Positions 52,027 to 60,850 of a stretch of 64,000 nt of DNA are shown here, piece after piece; position 1 is the stretch's first letter, and every line of letters begins with the position of its first letter. The DNA lies in the NCBI GenBank assembly GCA_963555925.1, contig CAUVXJ010000011.1, positions 1 through 64,000 on the forward strand, written 5' to 3'. Source of the DNA: Protofrankia sp963555925. Lineage in GTDB: Bacteria > Actinomycetota > Actinomycetes > Frankiales > Frankiaceae. A program made the translations under genes and the position numbers. The notes below the pieces were generated by a model that saw nothing but the letters and a program-made list of their open reading frames with translations, ran no database searches and was not told the DNA's origin.

Positions 52027-53348
52027 CGGGCATCCTGGCCGCGGTCGAGCACGATGGCTGACTGGAACCCGCCGAAACCACTGCCGACCGACAGGGCCAC
52101 GTTGACGTCGTGGTCGCGGGCGATGTTGGGCACATAGTCCAGGTCGCACTCGGGGTCCCGGTTGGCCCAGTTGGCCGTGGGCGGGACGACGCGGTTCTCG
52201 ATCGCCAGGGCACAGGCCGCGACCTCGATGGCACCGATCGCCCCCAACGAGTGGCCGACCATGGATTTGATCGAGCTCACCGGGACCTTGTACGCATGCT
52301 GTCCAAGCGACTTCTTGAACGCGGCGGTTTCGTGGCGGTCGTTCTGCTTGGTGCCGGAACCGTGCGCGTTGACGTAGTCGACCCGGGTGGGGTCCGTCCG
52401 ACCCTGCCGCAGCGCGTCCGAGATCGCTTCTGCCATGTCGAGGCCGTCAGCCTTCAGCCCGGTCATGTGGAAGGCGTTCGACCGCGCGGCATAGCCGGTG
52501 ATCTCGCAGTACACGTGGGCACCACGGGCCCGGGCATGGGCCAGTTCCTCCAGCACGAGGACGGCGGAGCCCTCGCCCATCACGAACCCGTCGCGGGTCG
52601 CGTCGAACGGCCGGGACGCGTGCTCGGGGTCGTCGTTGCGCGCGGATGTCGCGCGGATCGCGTCGAAGCAGGCAATGGAGATCGGGGACAGCGGCGCGTC
52701 CGTCGCGCCCGCGATCACGATGTCGGCCTCGCCGTCGACGATGAGCTGGTGGCCGTACCCGACCGCGTCGATCCCGGATGTGCAGCCCGTCGAGACCACG
52801 TGCGCCGGGCCGTGGGCCGAGAATCGGCACGCCACTTCGGTGGCCAGGCAGCTTGGAATCAGAGCGTGGTAGAGGAATGACGACGCATAGCTGGGGTCGA
52901 CGAGCCAGTCACGTCCACTGTTACTGGCGACCACGTACTCGTCCTCCAGCCGGGTGGTCGCGCCGACCGCGCTGCCCATGCTGACAGCCACCACCGGGCC
53001 GTCGGTGTCTCCCGTGCCGGGCGGGTCCGCGTCCCCACCGAGTTCCAGTCCGCTGTCAGCGACCGCTTCGGTCGCAGCTGCGAGAGCGAACTGAACAAAC
53101 CGGTCATTACGGGCGATTTCCTGCGGTGTCAGCCCCGCCACGGCCGGGTCGAAGTCGCATTCGGCCGCTACCTGCGAGCGGAACTGGGTCGGGTCGAAGA
53201 ACGACAGGCGCCTGGTCGCCGTCCGGCCTTCGGTCAGCAGGTGCCAGAACTCCTTGCGGCCGGTGCCTCCCGGCGCGACCACGCCGATGCCGGTTATCGC
53301 CGTCCTTCTCACTGCCGGCTCCTTCACGGGGTGCTCCGGTGCGGACAT
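52023..53348 (-). CDS. Type II PKS ketosynthase alpha
   Basis: 441 residues. The catalytic triad is complete: Cys189 in VSTGCTSGID, His329 in NAHGSGTKQND and His366 in MVGHSLGAIG. It condenses malonyl-ACP units into the poly-beta-keto chain together with KS-beta. TGACATG joins it to the upstream cupin gene (stop and start one base apart), so the two are coupled. Similarity is to the aromatic and spore-pigment type of minimal polyketide synthases. Confidence 0.95.
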   Translation of the reverse strand: MSAPEHPVKEPAVRRTAITGIGVVAPGGTGRKEFWHLLTEGRTATRRLSFFDPTQFRSQVAAECDFDPAVAGLTPQEIARNDRFVQFALAAATEAVADSGLELGGDADPPGTGDTDGPVVAVSMGSAVGATTRLEDEYVVASNSGRDWLVDPSYASSFLYHALIPSCLATEVACRFSAHGPAHVVSTGCTSGIDAVGYGHQLIVDGEADIVIAGATDAPLSPISIACFDAIRATSARNDDPEHASRPFDATRDGFVMGEGSAVLVLEELAHARARGAHVYCEITGYAARSNAFHMTGLKADGLDMAEAISDALRQGRTDPTRVDYVNAHGSGTKQNDRHETAAFKKSLGQHAYKVPVSSIKSMVGHSLGAIGAIEVAACALAIENRVVPPTANWANRDPECDLDYVPNIARDHDVNVALSVGSGFGGFQSAIVLDRGQDAR

Positions 53349-53349
53349 G

Positions 53350-53757
53350 TCAGCTCTGGGGGAGTGGTTCGGTGTCCACGTGGCCGAGGTCCGGGCGAGG
53401 CGCCAAGGGGCTCAGGTGGAAGACGAGGAAGGCGGTCTCGTCGCCATCGTTGACGATCCGGTGCCGCATGCCGATCGGGATGAGCAGTCCATGCTCAGCC
53501 GGCAACGTGGTGTGCTCGCCGTCGAGGCGCGCGGTGATACTTCCGGATACGCAGTACAGGAACTCCTCGGAATACGGATGCCAGTGCTCGGTGACAACCT
53601 CGCCCGGCGCCAGCGTCAGCGTGCCGAGGAAACCGGATTTCGCGCCCACCGTTGCGGGGGACAGCAGGGTGCGGATGTCACCGCCACGGCGACGGTTGGC
53701 CGGGACATCGTGGATGGACACCACGGCCGGTCTGGTGGCCTGATCGGTCACGGTCAT
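53350..53757 (-). CDS. Cupin-domain protein (PKS core)
   Basis: 135 residues. A single cupin barrel with the motifs GEVVTEHWHPYSEEFLYCVSG and GLLIPIGMRHRIVN gives the His/His/Glu/His metal site. Cupins of this kind accompany spore-pigment and other aromatic clusters (WhiE-ORFII-like) and are thought to assist cyclisation or oxygenation. It overlaps the aromatase stop by 4 bases (ATGA) and precedes KS-alpha. Confidence 0.85.
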   Translation of the reverse strand: MTVTDQATRPAVVSIHDVPANRRRGGDIRTLLSPATVGAKSGFLGTLTLAPGEVVTEHWHPYSEEFLYCVSGSITARLDGEHTTLPAEHGLLIPIGMRHRIVNDGDETAFLVFHLSPLAPRPDLGHVDTEPLPQS

Positions 53758-54239
53758 TGCGTCTCCTCGGATCCAAGGGGCTGCGCGGCGCGGGCGGCTC
53801 GTTCGACCTTGTCGGCGATGACGCCCATTTCCCGCCGGCTGTTGTTATTGATGTTGTTGGTCATCCACTCGTCGTCGACGGGCGCCTCCGGACGCATGTG
53901 GAAGTCCTGAACCCAGCGCATCCTGGTGCCGGCGCCCTCTGGTTCGTATGTCCATTCGATGTTCATGAACTCGAACGGTCCTGTTTCGACGCGGTGCGCC
54001 TGGACGCGGTATTTGTCCGGGTCGAGGGTCCGTTCCGAAACCCAGCTCCAGACCTTCCCGTCCGCATCCGGGTGCATGGTCAGCCGGAATCGGAAAGTCT
54101 GGTCGTGGTGTTCAAGAATTTCTACCGAAGCGTATTCGGTAAAAAGGTTCGGCCAGCTTTCGAGATCATTTGTCATCGTCCAGACGAGATCGATGTGGGC
54201 ATCGATGAAGATCGAGTTGTCTGTGTGTGCGGCCATCAT
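53754..54239 (-). CDS. Polyketide aromatase/cyclase, SRPBCC fold
   Basis: 161 residues, START-like. The pattern IFIDAHIDLVWTMTNDLESWPNLFTEYASVEIL ... RVQAHRVETGPFEFMNIEWTYEP ... MRWVQDFHMRPEAPV matches WhiE-ORFVI/TcmN-type aromatase-cyclases, which fold and aromatise the first ring. ATG 54239 or 54236 (ATGATGG) can start it. It is followed directly by the cupin gene. Confidence 0.9.
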   Translation of the reverse strand: MMAAHTDNSIFIDAHIDLVWTMTNDLESWPNLFTEYASVEILEHHDQTFRFRLTMHPDADGKVWSWVSERTLDPDKYRVQAHRVETGPFEFMNIEWTYEPEGAGTRMRWVQDFHMRPEAPVDDEWMTNNINNNSRREMGVIADKVERAARAAQPLGSEETQ

Positions 54240-54285
54240 TCTCCATTCGGTTCACCATATGGACACGCCGGCCGGCACCGGCTCG

Positions 54286-54540
54286 TCAGGCGACGACCTG
54301 GCCGGCGGTGGCGTTGATCGCGCTGAGGATCTGGTCGAGGGTGTAGTCGGCCGGCGGTTCCGCGGGCAGTTCGAGCCCGAAGGTGTCGAAGACGACAGTC
54401 TGCAGGTGCAGATATGCCAGTGAGTCCACGCCGACCTCGGCGAACGTGACGTCAAGGTGGGCCGGGCGGTCGTCGGGAGCGAGCACGGTCTGTTCGATGA
54501 GAAAGTCGAGCAGGCGGTCGGCGTTCCATGTGTGTGCCAT
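54286..54540 (-). CDS. Type II PKS acyl carrier protein
   Basis: 84 residues from ATG 54540, with AAAGGAGAGAG ideally placed upstream. The phosphopantetheine attachment site is Ser40 in GVDSLAYLHLQ. The protein is acidic and helical as expected. It carries the growing polyketide. It lies between the TcmI-type cyclase and the aromatase, 46 bases upstream of the latter. Confidence 0.93.
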   Translation of the reverse strand: MAHTWNADRLLDFLIEQTVLAPDDRPAHLDVTFAEVGVDSLAYLHLQTVVFDTFGLELPAEPPADYTLDQILSAINATAGQVVA

Positions 54541-54762
54541 GACACTCTCTCCTTTGCGATGGCGGTCACGGTGGTCAGGGAACGGACCGGACGGCGCGCA
54601 CGGAGGGCCGGCCCGTGAGCCTTTTGGGCACGCGGAGACGAACACCGATCGCGCACCCGCATGTTCGCCGGATCCCTGAGCCCCGGGATCCGAACGGTAA
54701 CGCGAAGACAGCCACCGACGTTGCTGTCGGTGGCGAGGCCCGATGCCCGGCCGATCCGTTCG

Positions 54763-55089
54763 TCAGTCGGCGGCCCACGTGTAGAAGTTCTGGGCCATCG
54801 CGTCCCGCGGGCTGCTCCAGGTTTCCGGGTCGTACGCGGTGATGTGCTTCCCCAGTTTTGTGTTAACGTCTACGAACAGTGGGTGCTCGCGGACCGTGGG
54901 CAGTGCGGGGGCGACGTCGTCAGCCGCTTCGATCAGATGGAAATACAGTCCGTGAAAACTGAAGAGGTCCCGCCGGACAACGCCCAGCATGCGGGGTAGC
55001 TGCCCACCATCGGACTCGCGGAAGATATCGGCGACGGCAGTCTCGTCGTCAGCGTCCATGCGGGCTATGATAAGGGTCCGGTGTGTCAC
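54763..55089 (-). CDS. TcmI-type polyketide cyclase
   Basis: 108 residues from GTG 55089 (VTHRTLIIARM), which matches where the family usually begins; ATG 55104 is an alternative. The motifs LIIARMDADDETAVADIFRESDGGQLPRMLGVVRRDLFSFHGLYFHLIEA and LGKHITAYDPETWSSPRDAMAQNFYTW are those of the TcmI/WhiE-ORFVII cyclases (PF04673), which close later rings. It is the first gene of the polyketide cluster in the direction of transcription, 222 bases upstream of the ACP gene. Confidence 0.88.
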   Translation of the reverse strand: MTHRTLIIARMDADDETAVADIFRESDGGQLPRMLGVVRRDLFSFHGLYFHLIEAADDVAPALPTVREHPLFVDVNTKLGKHITAYDPETWSSPRDAMAQNFYTWAAD

Positions 55090-55501
55090 CGGGCGGGCCG
55101 GCATGCAGTTGGGCAAACCTGACCGTAGAACATTGACACTCGTGCTCCCTGACTATACCTGGAAGAGCTCGGTCAAGCGCGTGCAACGTCGGTGTCGCAT
55201 CGGCGCCTGCATGCGTTGACAATATGACAGGAGCGTCGGCGCGGGCCTGTCTCAGGACCTGATCGGCGGCTGCAGCCTGCAGCCCTCCAGCGATGTGATG
55301 ATGCCGGTCCCGGTGGATTGAGAGGTGATCCGTCGGGCCCGCCTTTCTCGCACCGCCGCAGGATCTGGGATCCAGTGCTGATGTGGTCTTCGTCCCTACG
55401 GAAGCATGCTGTATTGGGCCGCCCGTGTCTCGAAATTGATCTGGCAGGAACATGTAATGGCAACTTAGTGCCAACCTGGACCATTCAAACGTCCAATGCT
55501 G
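55090..55501. other. Promoter region between regulator gene and PKS cluster
   Basis: About 410 bases between the LuxR-type regulator (stop 55502) and the first polyketide gene. The near-palindrome GGCTGCAGCCTGCAGCC lies near 55267. The cluster promoter must be here. No gene was recognised. Confidence 0.5.
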
Positions 55502-56611
55502 CTATAGCCATCCCCGCTCCGCCGCGAGGATGCCGGCTTGGAAGCGGCTGCGCGCGTCCATCCGGCGCATGAGATCGGCAATCATCCGTCGTACGGTGCG
55601 GACTGACACACCGAGGTGACGGGCCGCGGCCTCGTCCTTGGCACCGAGGCTCAGGAGCCGTAGAAGCACGCGTTCGGAATCTGTCGGCTCCCTGCCCTCA
55701 GGGTCGAAACTCCCATGGTTGTGATCGTCTATGGCGCGATTCCCCGGACTGTCGCCGGACACGGACGCGTGGGGTCCCTCGAGCCCGTCCGGTCCCCCGA
55801 GCGCGTCGCCGTCAAACCCGGCGGGCTCGGCGAGCCCCCACATCTGATCGAACAACATGACGACCAGATTGGTCAGCGCCGGCTCTCTGAGCAGCAGCGC
55901 AGCGCTCTCGTTCGGACCCGGCGTCAGTAGGAGTAGTCCGAGTTGACGGTCGACGGTGGTGAGGTCCACCGGCGGCGCGTCGAGCACCCGTAGATCCAAA
56001 CCGTGCGCGGCTACGGTCCGCAGGTACGCGGCGGTTGCCTCATCCGACCGCGCCGGACGTGAACAGACGCTGCGCATGGTTACCCCGCGCGCCAGCGTCC
56101 GTAGGATTGCCCGGGTACCCTCCGGTGTGGCGGCCGGCTGCTGCCCATGCTGAGTGTGCAGTGCGAGTACCTCCCGCTCCGCCCCGGTCACCAGTTCCAC
56201 GAATTTGATCTTCACTGCGTCGGCGCTGTCCAGGCGTTCCACCTCGCTACCGGAATCGCCGGGCTGGCGACCGTGGAGGTAGTCGGCGACCAGGGTGCTC
56301 ACCTGTAGGCGCGCGCGGATGAGCTGCTCCTCGCGGCGGATGAGCTGCTCCTGTCGGCGGATGAGCTGATCGTGTTGCTGGCGGATCAGTTGTTCCAGGG
56401 GGACCTCAGGGTGCACGGCCACGAGGCGGCCCGGATGATCATTGGACATCACCAGCAGCGAAAGCTCGACCAGCCTGTCGCGGGCCCGGGCGATGATGTT
56501 GGCGGGGAGCCCGAGGGCCAGGCTCACGTCCTCGGTGGTCAGGTCCTCCTGCCGTAGCCACAACCGGTAGGTGGCGAGGGCGACGTCATCGAGGCCGAGA
56601 AGATCAAGCAC
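55502..56611 (-). CDS. LuxR-type transcriptional regulator with TrmB-like N-terminus
   Basis: 369 residues. The N-terminal winged helix (YRLWLRQEDLTTEDVSLALGLPANIIARARDRLVEL) resembles TrmB-type regulators. A short coiled coil of near-exact heptads (DQLIRRQ EQLIRRE EQLIRAR, about 78-98) follows, then a ligand- or phosphate-binding-like central domain, then a LuxR-type helix-turn-helix (ERVLLRLLSLGAKDEAAARHLGVSVRTVRRMIADLMRRM, about 305-345). It lies 18 bases downstream of the conservon GTPase and immediately before the polyketide cluster on the same strand, so it may link the conservon signal to cluster transcription. That link is inferred from position. Confidence 0.85.
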   Translation of the reverse strand: MLDLLGLDDVALATYRLWLRQEDLTTEDVSLALGLPANIIARARDRLVELSLLVMSNDHPGRLVAVHPEVPLEQLIRQQHDQLIRRQEQLIRREEQLIRARLQVSTLVADYLHGRQPGDSGSEVERLDSADAVKIKFVELVTGAEREVLALHTQHGQQPAATPEGTRAILRTLARGVTMRSVCSRPARSDEATAAYLRTVAAHGLDLRVLDAPPVDLTTVDRQLGLLLLTPGPNESAALLLREPALTNLVVMLFDQMWGLAEPAGFDGDALGGPDGLEGPHASVSGDSPGNRAIDDHNHGSFDPEGREPTDSERVLLRLLSLGAKDEAAARHLGVSVRTVRRMIADLMRRMDARSRFQAGILAAERGWL

Positions 56612-56629
56612 TTTCCTCTCCCGTGCCCG

Positions 56630-57262
56630 TTAGTCGACGTGTGCGTTGGCCTCGGACAGCAGACCCTGGTGTCGGGTCTCGGCTGCCACGACATCCAGCG
56701 CATGGCGGACCAGCGCGATCAGGGCTTGGCGCACGGACTCCCGCCGACGGGCGTCACAGAACACGATGGGCCTCCGAGCGTCGATATCAAGAGCGTTGCG
56801 TACATCGTCGAGTGTGTATTCCTTCGACCCGTCGAACCGGTTGACCGCCACCAGGAACGGAATATCCCGCTCCTCGAAGTAGTCGACCGCCGGGAACGAG
56901 TCCGAGAGCCGGCGGGTGTCCACGAGCACGATCGCGCCGATGGCACCGAGGACCAGCTCGTCCCACATGAACCAGAAGCGGTCCTGGCCGGGTGTGCCGA
57001 ACAGGTAGAGAATCACACTGTCAAGCAGGGTGATCCGACCGAAGTCCATGGCAACCGTGGTTGTTGTCTTGGAGCTCACCTGCGATGTGTCGTCGATTCC
57101 GAGACTCGCCGACGTCAGGGCTGCTTCGGTTGTGAGCGGGGGTATCTCGCTGACCGCACCGACAAACGTCGTCTTGCCGGCACCGAAGCCGCCGGCAATT
57201 ATTATCTTGACCGCATTGGGTGCGGCGCCGGTGGTATCTGTTCTAGAGGGTCTGAAGTCCAT
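56630..57262 (-). CDS. cvnD: Conservon CvnD-type Ras-like GTPase
   Basis: 210 residues. Walker A/G1 GGFGAGKT at 24-31, FGTPGQDRFWFMWDEL (G3-like) and NRFDG (G4-like, Arg in place of Lys) define the small GTPase of actinobacterial conservons, related to MglA. It is thought to be controlled by the roadblock and DUF742 proteins and by the sensor kinase. Its first 20 bases overlap the end of the DUF742 gene, and a LuxR gene follows 18 bases later. Confidence 0.92.
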   Translation of the reverse strand: MDFRPSRTDTTGAAPNAVKIIIAGGFGAGKTTFVGAVSEIPPLTTEAALTSASLGIDDTSQVSSKTTTTVAMDFGRITLLDSVILYLFGTPGQDRFWFMWDELVLGAIGAIVLVDTRRLSDSFPAVDYFEERDIPFLVAVNRFDGSKEYTLDDVRNALDIDARRPIVFCDARRRESVRQALIALVRHALDVVAAETRHQGLLSEANAHVD

Positions 57263-57611
57263 CGAGCACCTTCTCCATCAGCGCTACGTCGGGACGCTCG
57301 GTCGGTCGGGCTGGGCGGGTGACGTGTACGAGACCGGCGTCGATCATGTCGCCGACGAGGACGCGTGCCACGCCGACCGGAAGCTTGAGCTGGGCGGAGA
57401 TCTCCGCGATCGACTGGATGCTCCGGCAGAGCATCACGATGTCCTGCTGCTCCGGATCGAGGCTCCGGACCATTGCCCGTCCGTGCGCCGTCGTCGACAC
57501 CAGAGCTACCAGCTCCAGCGCGCGATTGGCCGCCGGCCGCGTTCGGCCGCCGGTGACGGCGTAGGGGCGGACGACCGGACCTGCATCCTCGTCGTACCAC
57601 TCCTCGTCCAC
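57243..57611 (-). CDS. cvnC: Conservon CvnC-type DUF742 protein
   Basis: 122 residues. VVRPYAVTGGRTRPA and the winged-helix-like SIAEISAQLKLPVGVARVLVGDMIDAGLVHVTRP are the DUF742 hallmarks. The family is found almost only in the conservon operon, between the roadblock and GTPase genes, and is believed to bind the GTPase. It overlaps the GTPase gene by 20 bases, which ensures coupled translation. Confidence 0.93.
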   Translation of the reverse strand: MDEEWYDEDAGPVVRPYAVTGGRTRPAANRALELVALVSTTAHGRAMVRSLDPEQQDIVMLCRSIQSIAEISAQLKLPVGVARVLVGDMIDAGLVHVTRPARPTERPDVALMEKVLDGLQTL

Positions 57612-57707
57612 CGGTCCTCCTGATCAGGGCGTGGGTTCGGTTCCCGCGGGGCTTCCGGCGACGCGACAGAGCCGTCATCGCGTCGCCTTCGCCTGCCTGG
57701 GTGGCGC

Positions 57708-58130
57708 TCAGCGCGGCAATGCCGCCTGCATCTCGGCGCGTAGCTCGGGGGTCAGGAATTCGCCGACTCGGATGACCAGAAGGGCCATCTCATACGCGAT
57801 CAGACCGATATCCGATCCAGGCGTGCTCAGAATGGCCAGGCACGACCCGTCGCCGACGGCTGTGACGAACAGGAATCCCTGCTCCATCTCGACGATCGTC
57901 TGGCGGACGTTGCCGCCGCCGAAGAATCGCCCGGCGCCCCGGGCGAGGCTGTTGAATCCCGACGCGACCGCCGCGAGCTGGTCGGCGGTCGTGCGGTCCA
58001 TACCGTTCGACGTGGCCAGCAGGAGACCGTCCGCTGACAGCACGATTGCGTAGGTCACCTCCGGTACTTTTCGGGTCAGGTTGTTCAACAGCCAGCTCAT
58101 GTTTTCGGCCGGGCCGATATGGCGCATCAC
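57708..58130 (-). CDS. cvnB: Conservon CvnB-type roadblock/LC7 protein
   Basis: 140 residues. The roadblock fold is MSWLLNNLTRKVPEVTYAIVLSADGLLLATSNG ... IVEMEQGFLFVTAVGDGSCLAILS. It is clearly related to the orphan roadblock protein at 46141-46566. Its start overlaps the stop of the sensor kinase by 4 bases. It is expected to form a complex with CvnC and to stimulate the CvnD GTPase. Confidence 0.93.
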   Translation of the reverse strand: MMRHIGPAENMSWLLNNLTRKVPEVTYAIVLSADGLLLATSNGMDRTTADQLAAVASGFNSLARGAGRFFGGGNVRQTIVEMEQGFLFVTAVGDGSCLAILSTPGSDIGLIAYEMALLVIRVGEFLTPELRAEMQAALPR

Positions 58131-60850
58131 ATCACCTTCCTGGCGTCGTCGCCGTTCGGATTGGGTCCGGCCTGCATGCCTCGGCCGAAGTTGGCCTGGA
58201 AGGACGACATCATGTTCCGGATTTCCTCTGGTGATCGTGGACCGGCAAGGACCGGCGGTGTCGTGGCTTCCGTCGCGGGCGTTCCCCTGAGCTCGGGCGC
58301 CAGGCTTGCCCGTCGCTTCCGCTTCGGCAGACCCGTGTCGGTTCTCGCCGTCTCAGCGGACGGGAATGCCGATGCCGGTGTGGATGACGGCCCCGGTGGG
58401 AATGACGATGGCTGGGAGAACGATGACGCGGGTGGGAACGATGACGTCGGCGGGAACGCCGGGGATTCGGGGGTGTGGAACCGATCGGACAGGTGGCTTT
58501 CGCTGAAACCGGCGGTGGACCATCGCGTCGAGGTGTCGGCCGGCTCGTCCCAAGGACCGGCTGGCTCGGTCCGGTGGGTACCGGTGTCCGGCGGCTGACC
58601 CCACTGATCCGACGGGTCGGGCAACTGGGTGGACGGATCCGGGAGTTCCGCCCAACCATCGGGCTCCACCGGCGGGTTGAGTTGTGGCCGCGGGCGGGAG
58701 GGTTCGCCATGGTTGCCGTTGTTGACGCTGCCGTTCGCCTCCCGCTCGGAGACGAACCAACTTGAGCGGATCGTGGCGAACACGGGCAGGTCGTCCATGA
58801 GCGGCCGGTCATCGCCGTCGCTGGTGCTTGATGCCGCCACCGGCGCGCCCACGGACATCAGATCACCGAATTCGCCGGAGCCGTCGAAGGCGCCGGCGAA
58901 CGAGTCCGCGAGGACCGGTCCAGCGGTCTCTTCGTAGGTTGCCGGGTTCGACTGAACATCGGTTCCGTCAGCGGCGCGCAGCAGCGCCGCGGGGAGCAGG
59001 ACGATGGCGAGGGTCCCACCGTAGGGTGATGGCCGCAGCTGGACCTGGATGCTGTGCCGCTGGGCCAGGCGGCTGACGACGAACAGGCCGAGTCGCTCAC
59101 TGGTTTGCAGGTCGAAGGGGGGCGGGTTGCTCAGCCGTTCATTGACCGCGTTGTATTCCTCGTCGGTCATACCGAGACCGCGGTCTTCGACCTCGACCAC
59201 ACAGCCGTTGGAGACCTCGTGCCCGGAGACGTGGACGGGCGTGTGCGGAGGCGAGAAGGAGGTGGCGTTCTCGATCAGTTCGGCGAGCATGTGGATCACG
59301 TCACCGACCGCGTGGCCACCGACGGCGGAACCGGAGATCGGCAGCACCTTGACGCGGGTGTAGTCCTCCACTTCGGCGACCGCACCGCGGACGACGTCCT
59401 TGAGCGGGACCGGCCGGCGCCAGCCACGGGCTGGTTTTGATCCGGACAGCACGATGAGGTCCTCGGCGTGACGCCGCATGCGTGTCGCGAGGTGGTCGAG
59501 CCGGAACAGCTCAGCCAGCTCGTCGGGGTCGGTCTCCTTGCGCTCCAGCCCGTCGATGACCTTGAGCTGGCGGTGGATGAGTGCCTGGCTGCGGCGGGCC
59601 AGGTTGAGGAACGTGTCGCCGATGCTCTTGCGCATGGCCGCCTGTTCGACAGCTGTACGCACAGCCACCCGGTGGACGGTCGTGAAGGCGTCCGCCACCT
59701 GGCCGATCTCGTCCTTGGTGCGGATGTCCAAGGGGAATTCCTCGGCGTCGATGCTCACCTGTTCCCCTTGGTGGAGCCGTTCCACGACGTCTGGAAGGCG
59801 CTTGTTCGCCACCTCGAGGGCAGCCCCCCGCAGGCGTCGGAGCTGGCGGATCATCGGGCTCGCGACGAGCAGTGAAATGCCGATCGACACGGCGAGAACC
59901 AGCGCCACCGCTGTTCCACCGAGCCAGGCGCCACGGGTCGCGGTCGAGGCGATCGCGTTGCTCCGCTTCGCCAGGTCGGTTGCGATCTGGTCTTCTACCG
60001 CGCGCATCCGGCCGAGCTTGTCGTCGGCGGCTGTCAGCCACGCCTGCGCATCGACCGTGAGGGGTTGGTTCATCTGGGCCGCGAACACCGTGCTGTCACG
60101 CATCCGGGCCACGCCGTCCACGGTGGGGCCCACCGTTTTGTCGTAGAAGTTCCCTTCCTGTTGGTTTGCGGTGGTGTGGAAGTGCGTGATCCAGGCGTCC
60201 TCGGCCCCACCGTTCGACTGGACCAGCTTGATGACCCCGACGTTGGTCTGGCGCTGGAAGAGGATCGCGGCCACATAGCCGCGTTGGAGTGCGGCGGTTT
60301 CCTTCGCCCACGTCATGCTGGTCAGGCTCGCCGCCATGTTGATGAGTTCTGCGTTGTCGGTCCCAAGTCCGACCTGAGCGACGACGTTCAGCAGGTTCGT
60401 GATCGCCTTGGTGTAGAAGATGACGTTCTTGTCACGGTCAATCTGCTGCTGGTCGATCGACTGCCGGTGGCTGGGGAGTTGGTCCAGCTGGGTTTGGGTG
60501 GCTGCCAGCGTGGGTCTCAGATTTTTGACCGCGCTGTCGGGAAGTCGCGCGACGTCAGTGCGGTACGTCTCCACGGCCGTGTCGGTGGGGGTCCGTGTCG
60601 ACCGGACCTCGTCGATGCCGTTGCGGAATCCGCTTCCTACATACGTACTCGCCGCGTTGCGTTCCTTCTGGAGTGCGTCAGTGAGATCGTTGACCTTGAG
60701 TGAGAAACCCGCGAGGGTCCGGATCCGATCGCTTGCGCTGACACTCTCGAGGTTCGTGCGCACCTGGATGGCGCTGAAAAGCGTCAGCGCCAGCAGCGGA
60801 AGGATGAGAATGGCGACCAACTTGGAGCGGATTGGCCAGTTCTGGAGCAT
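58127..60850 (-). CDS. cvnA: Conservon CvnA-type nitrate-sensor-domain histidine kinase
   Basis: 907 residues from ATG 60850, with GAGAGGA upstream. A first membrane helix (LVAILILPLLALTLFSAI) and a second one (TAVALVLAVSIGISLLVA, about 310-330) enclose an all-helical extracytoplasmic sensor of the NIT type (about 40-300). A HAMP segment and a helical region (LIHRQLKVIDGLERKETDPDELAELFRLDHLATRMRRHAED) lead to the HATPase domain (ELIENATSFSPP, VEDRGLGM, LGLFVVSRLAQRH). The C-terminal 270 residues are a Pro/Ser-rich tail ending in a short conserved-looking helix (SPEEIRNMMSSFQANFGRG). It heads the cvnABCD operon; no partner response regulator is adjacent. Confidence 0.92.
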   Translation of the reverse strand: MLQNWPIRSKLVAILILPLLALTLFSAIQVRTNLESVSASDRIRTLAGFSLKVNDLTDALQKERNAASTYVGSGFRNGIDEVRSTRTPTDTAVETYRTDVARLPDSAVKNLRPTLAATQTQLDQLPSHRQSIDQQQIDRDKNVIFYTKAITNLLNVVAQVGLGTDNAELINMAASLTSMTWAKETAALQRGYVAAILFQRQTNVGVIKLVQSNGGAEDAWITHFHTTANQQEGNFYDKTVGPTVDGVARMRDSTVFAAQMNQPLTVDAQAWLTAADDKLGRMRAVEDQIATDLAKRSNAIASTATRGAWLGGTAVALVLAVSIGISLLVASPMIRQLRRLRGAALEVANKRLPDVVERLHQGEQVSIDAEEFPLDIRTKDEIGQVADAFTTVHRVAVRTAVEQAAMRKSIGDTFLNLARRSQALIHRQLKVIDGLERKETDPDELAELFRLDHLATRMRRHAEDLIVLSGSKPARGWRRPVPLKDVVRGAVAEVEDYTRVKVLPISGSAVGGHAVGDVIHMLAELIENATSFSPPHTPVHVSGHEVSNGCVVEVEDRGLGMTDEEYNAVNERLSNPPPFDLQTSERLGLFVVSRLAQRHSIQVQLRPSPYGGTLAIVLLPAALLRAADGTDVQSNPATYEETAGPVLADSFAGAFDGSGEFGDLMSVGAPVAASSTSDGDDRPLMDDLPVFATIRSSWFVSEREANGSVNNGNHGEPSRPRPQLNPPVEPDGWAELPDPSTQLPDPSDQWGQPPDTGTHRTEPAGPWDEPADTSTRWSTAGFSESHLSDRFHTPESPAFPPTSSFPPASSFSQPSSFPPGPSSTPASAFPSAETARTDTGLPKRKRRASLAPELRGTPATEATTPPVLAGPRSPEEIRNMMSSFQANFGRGMQAGPNPNGDDARKVM

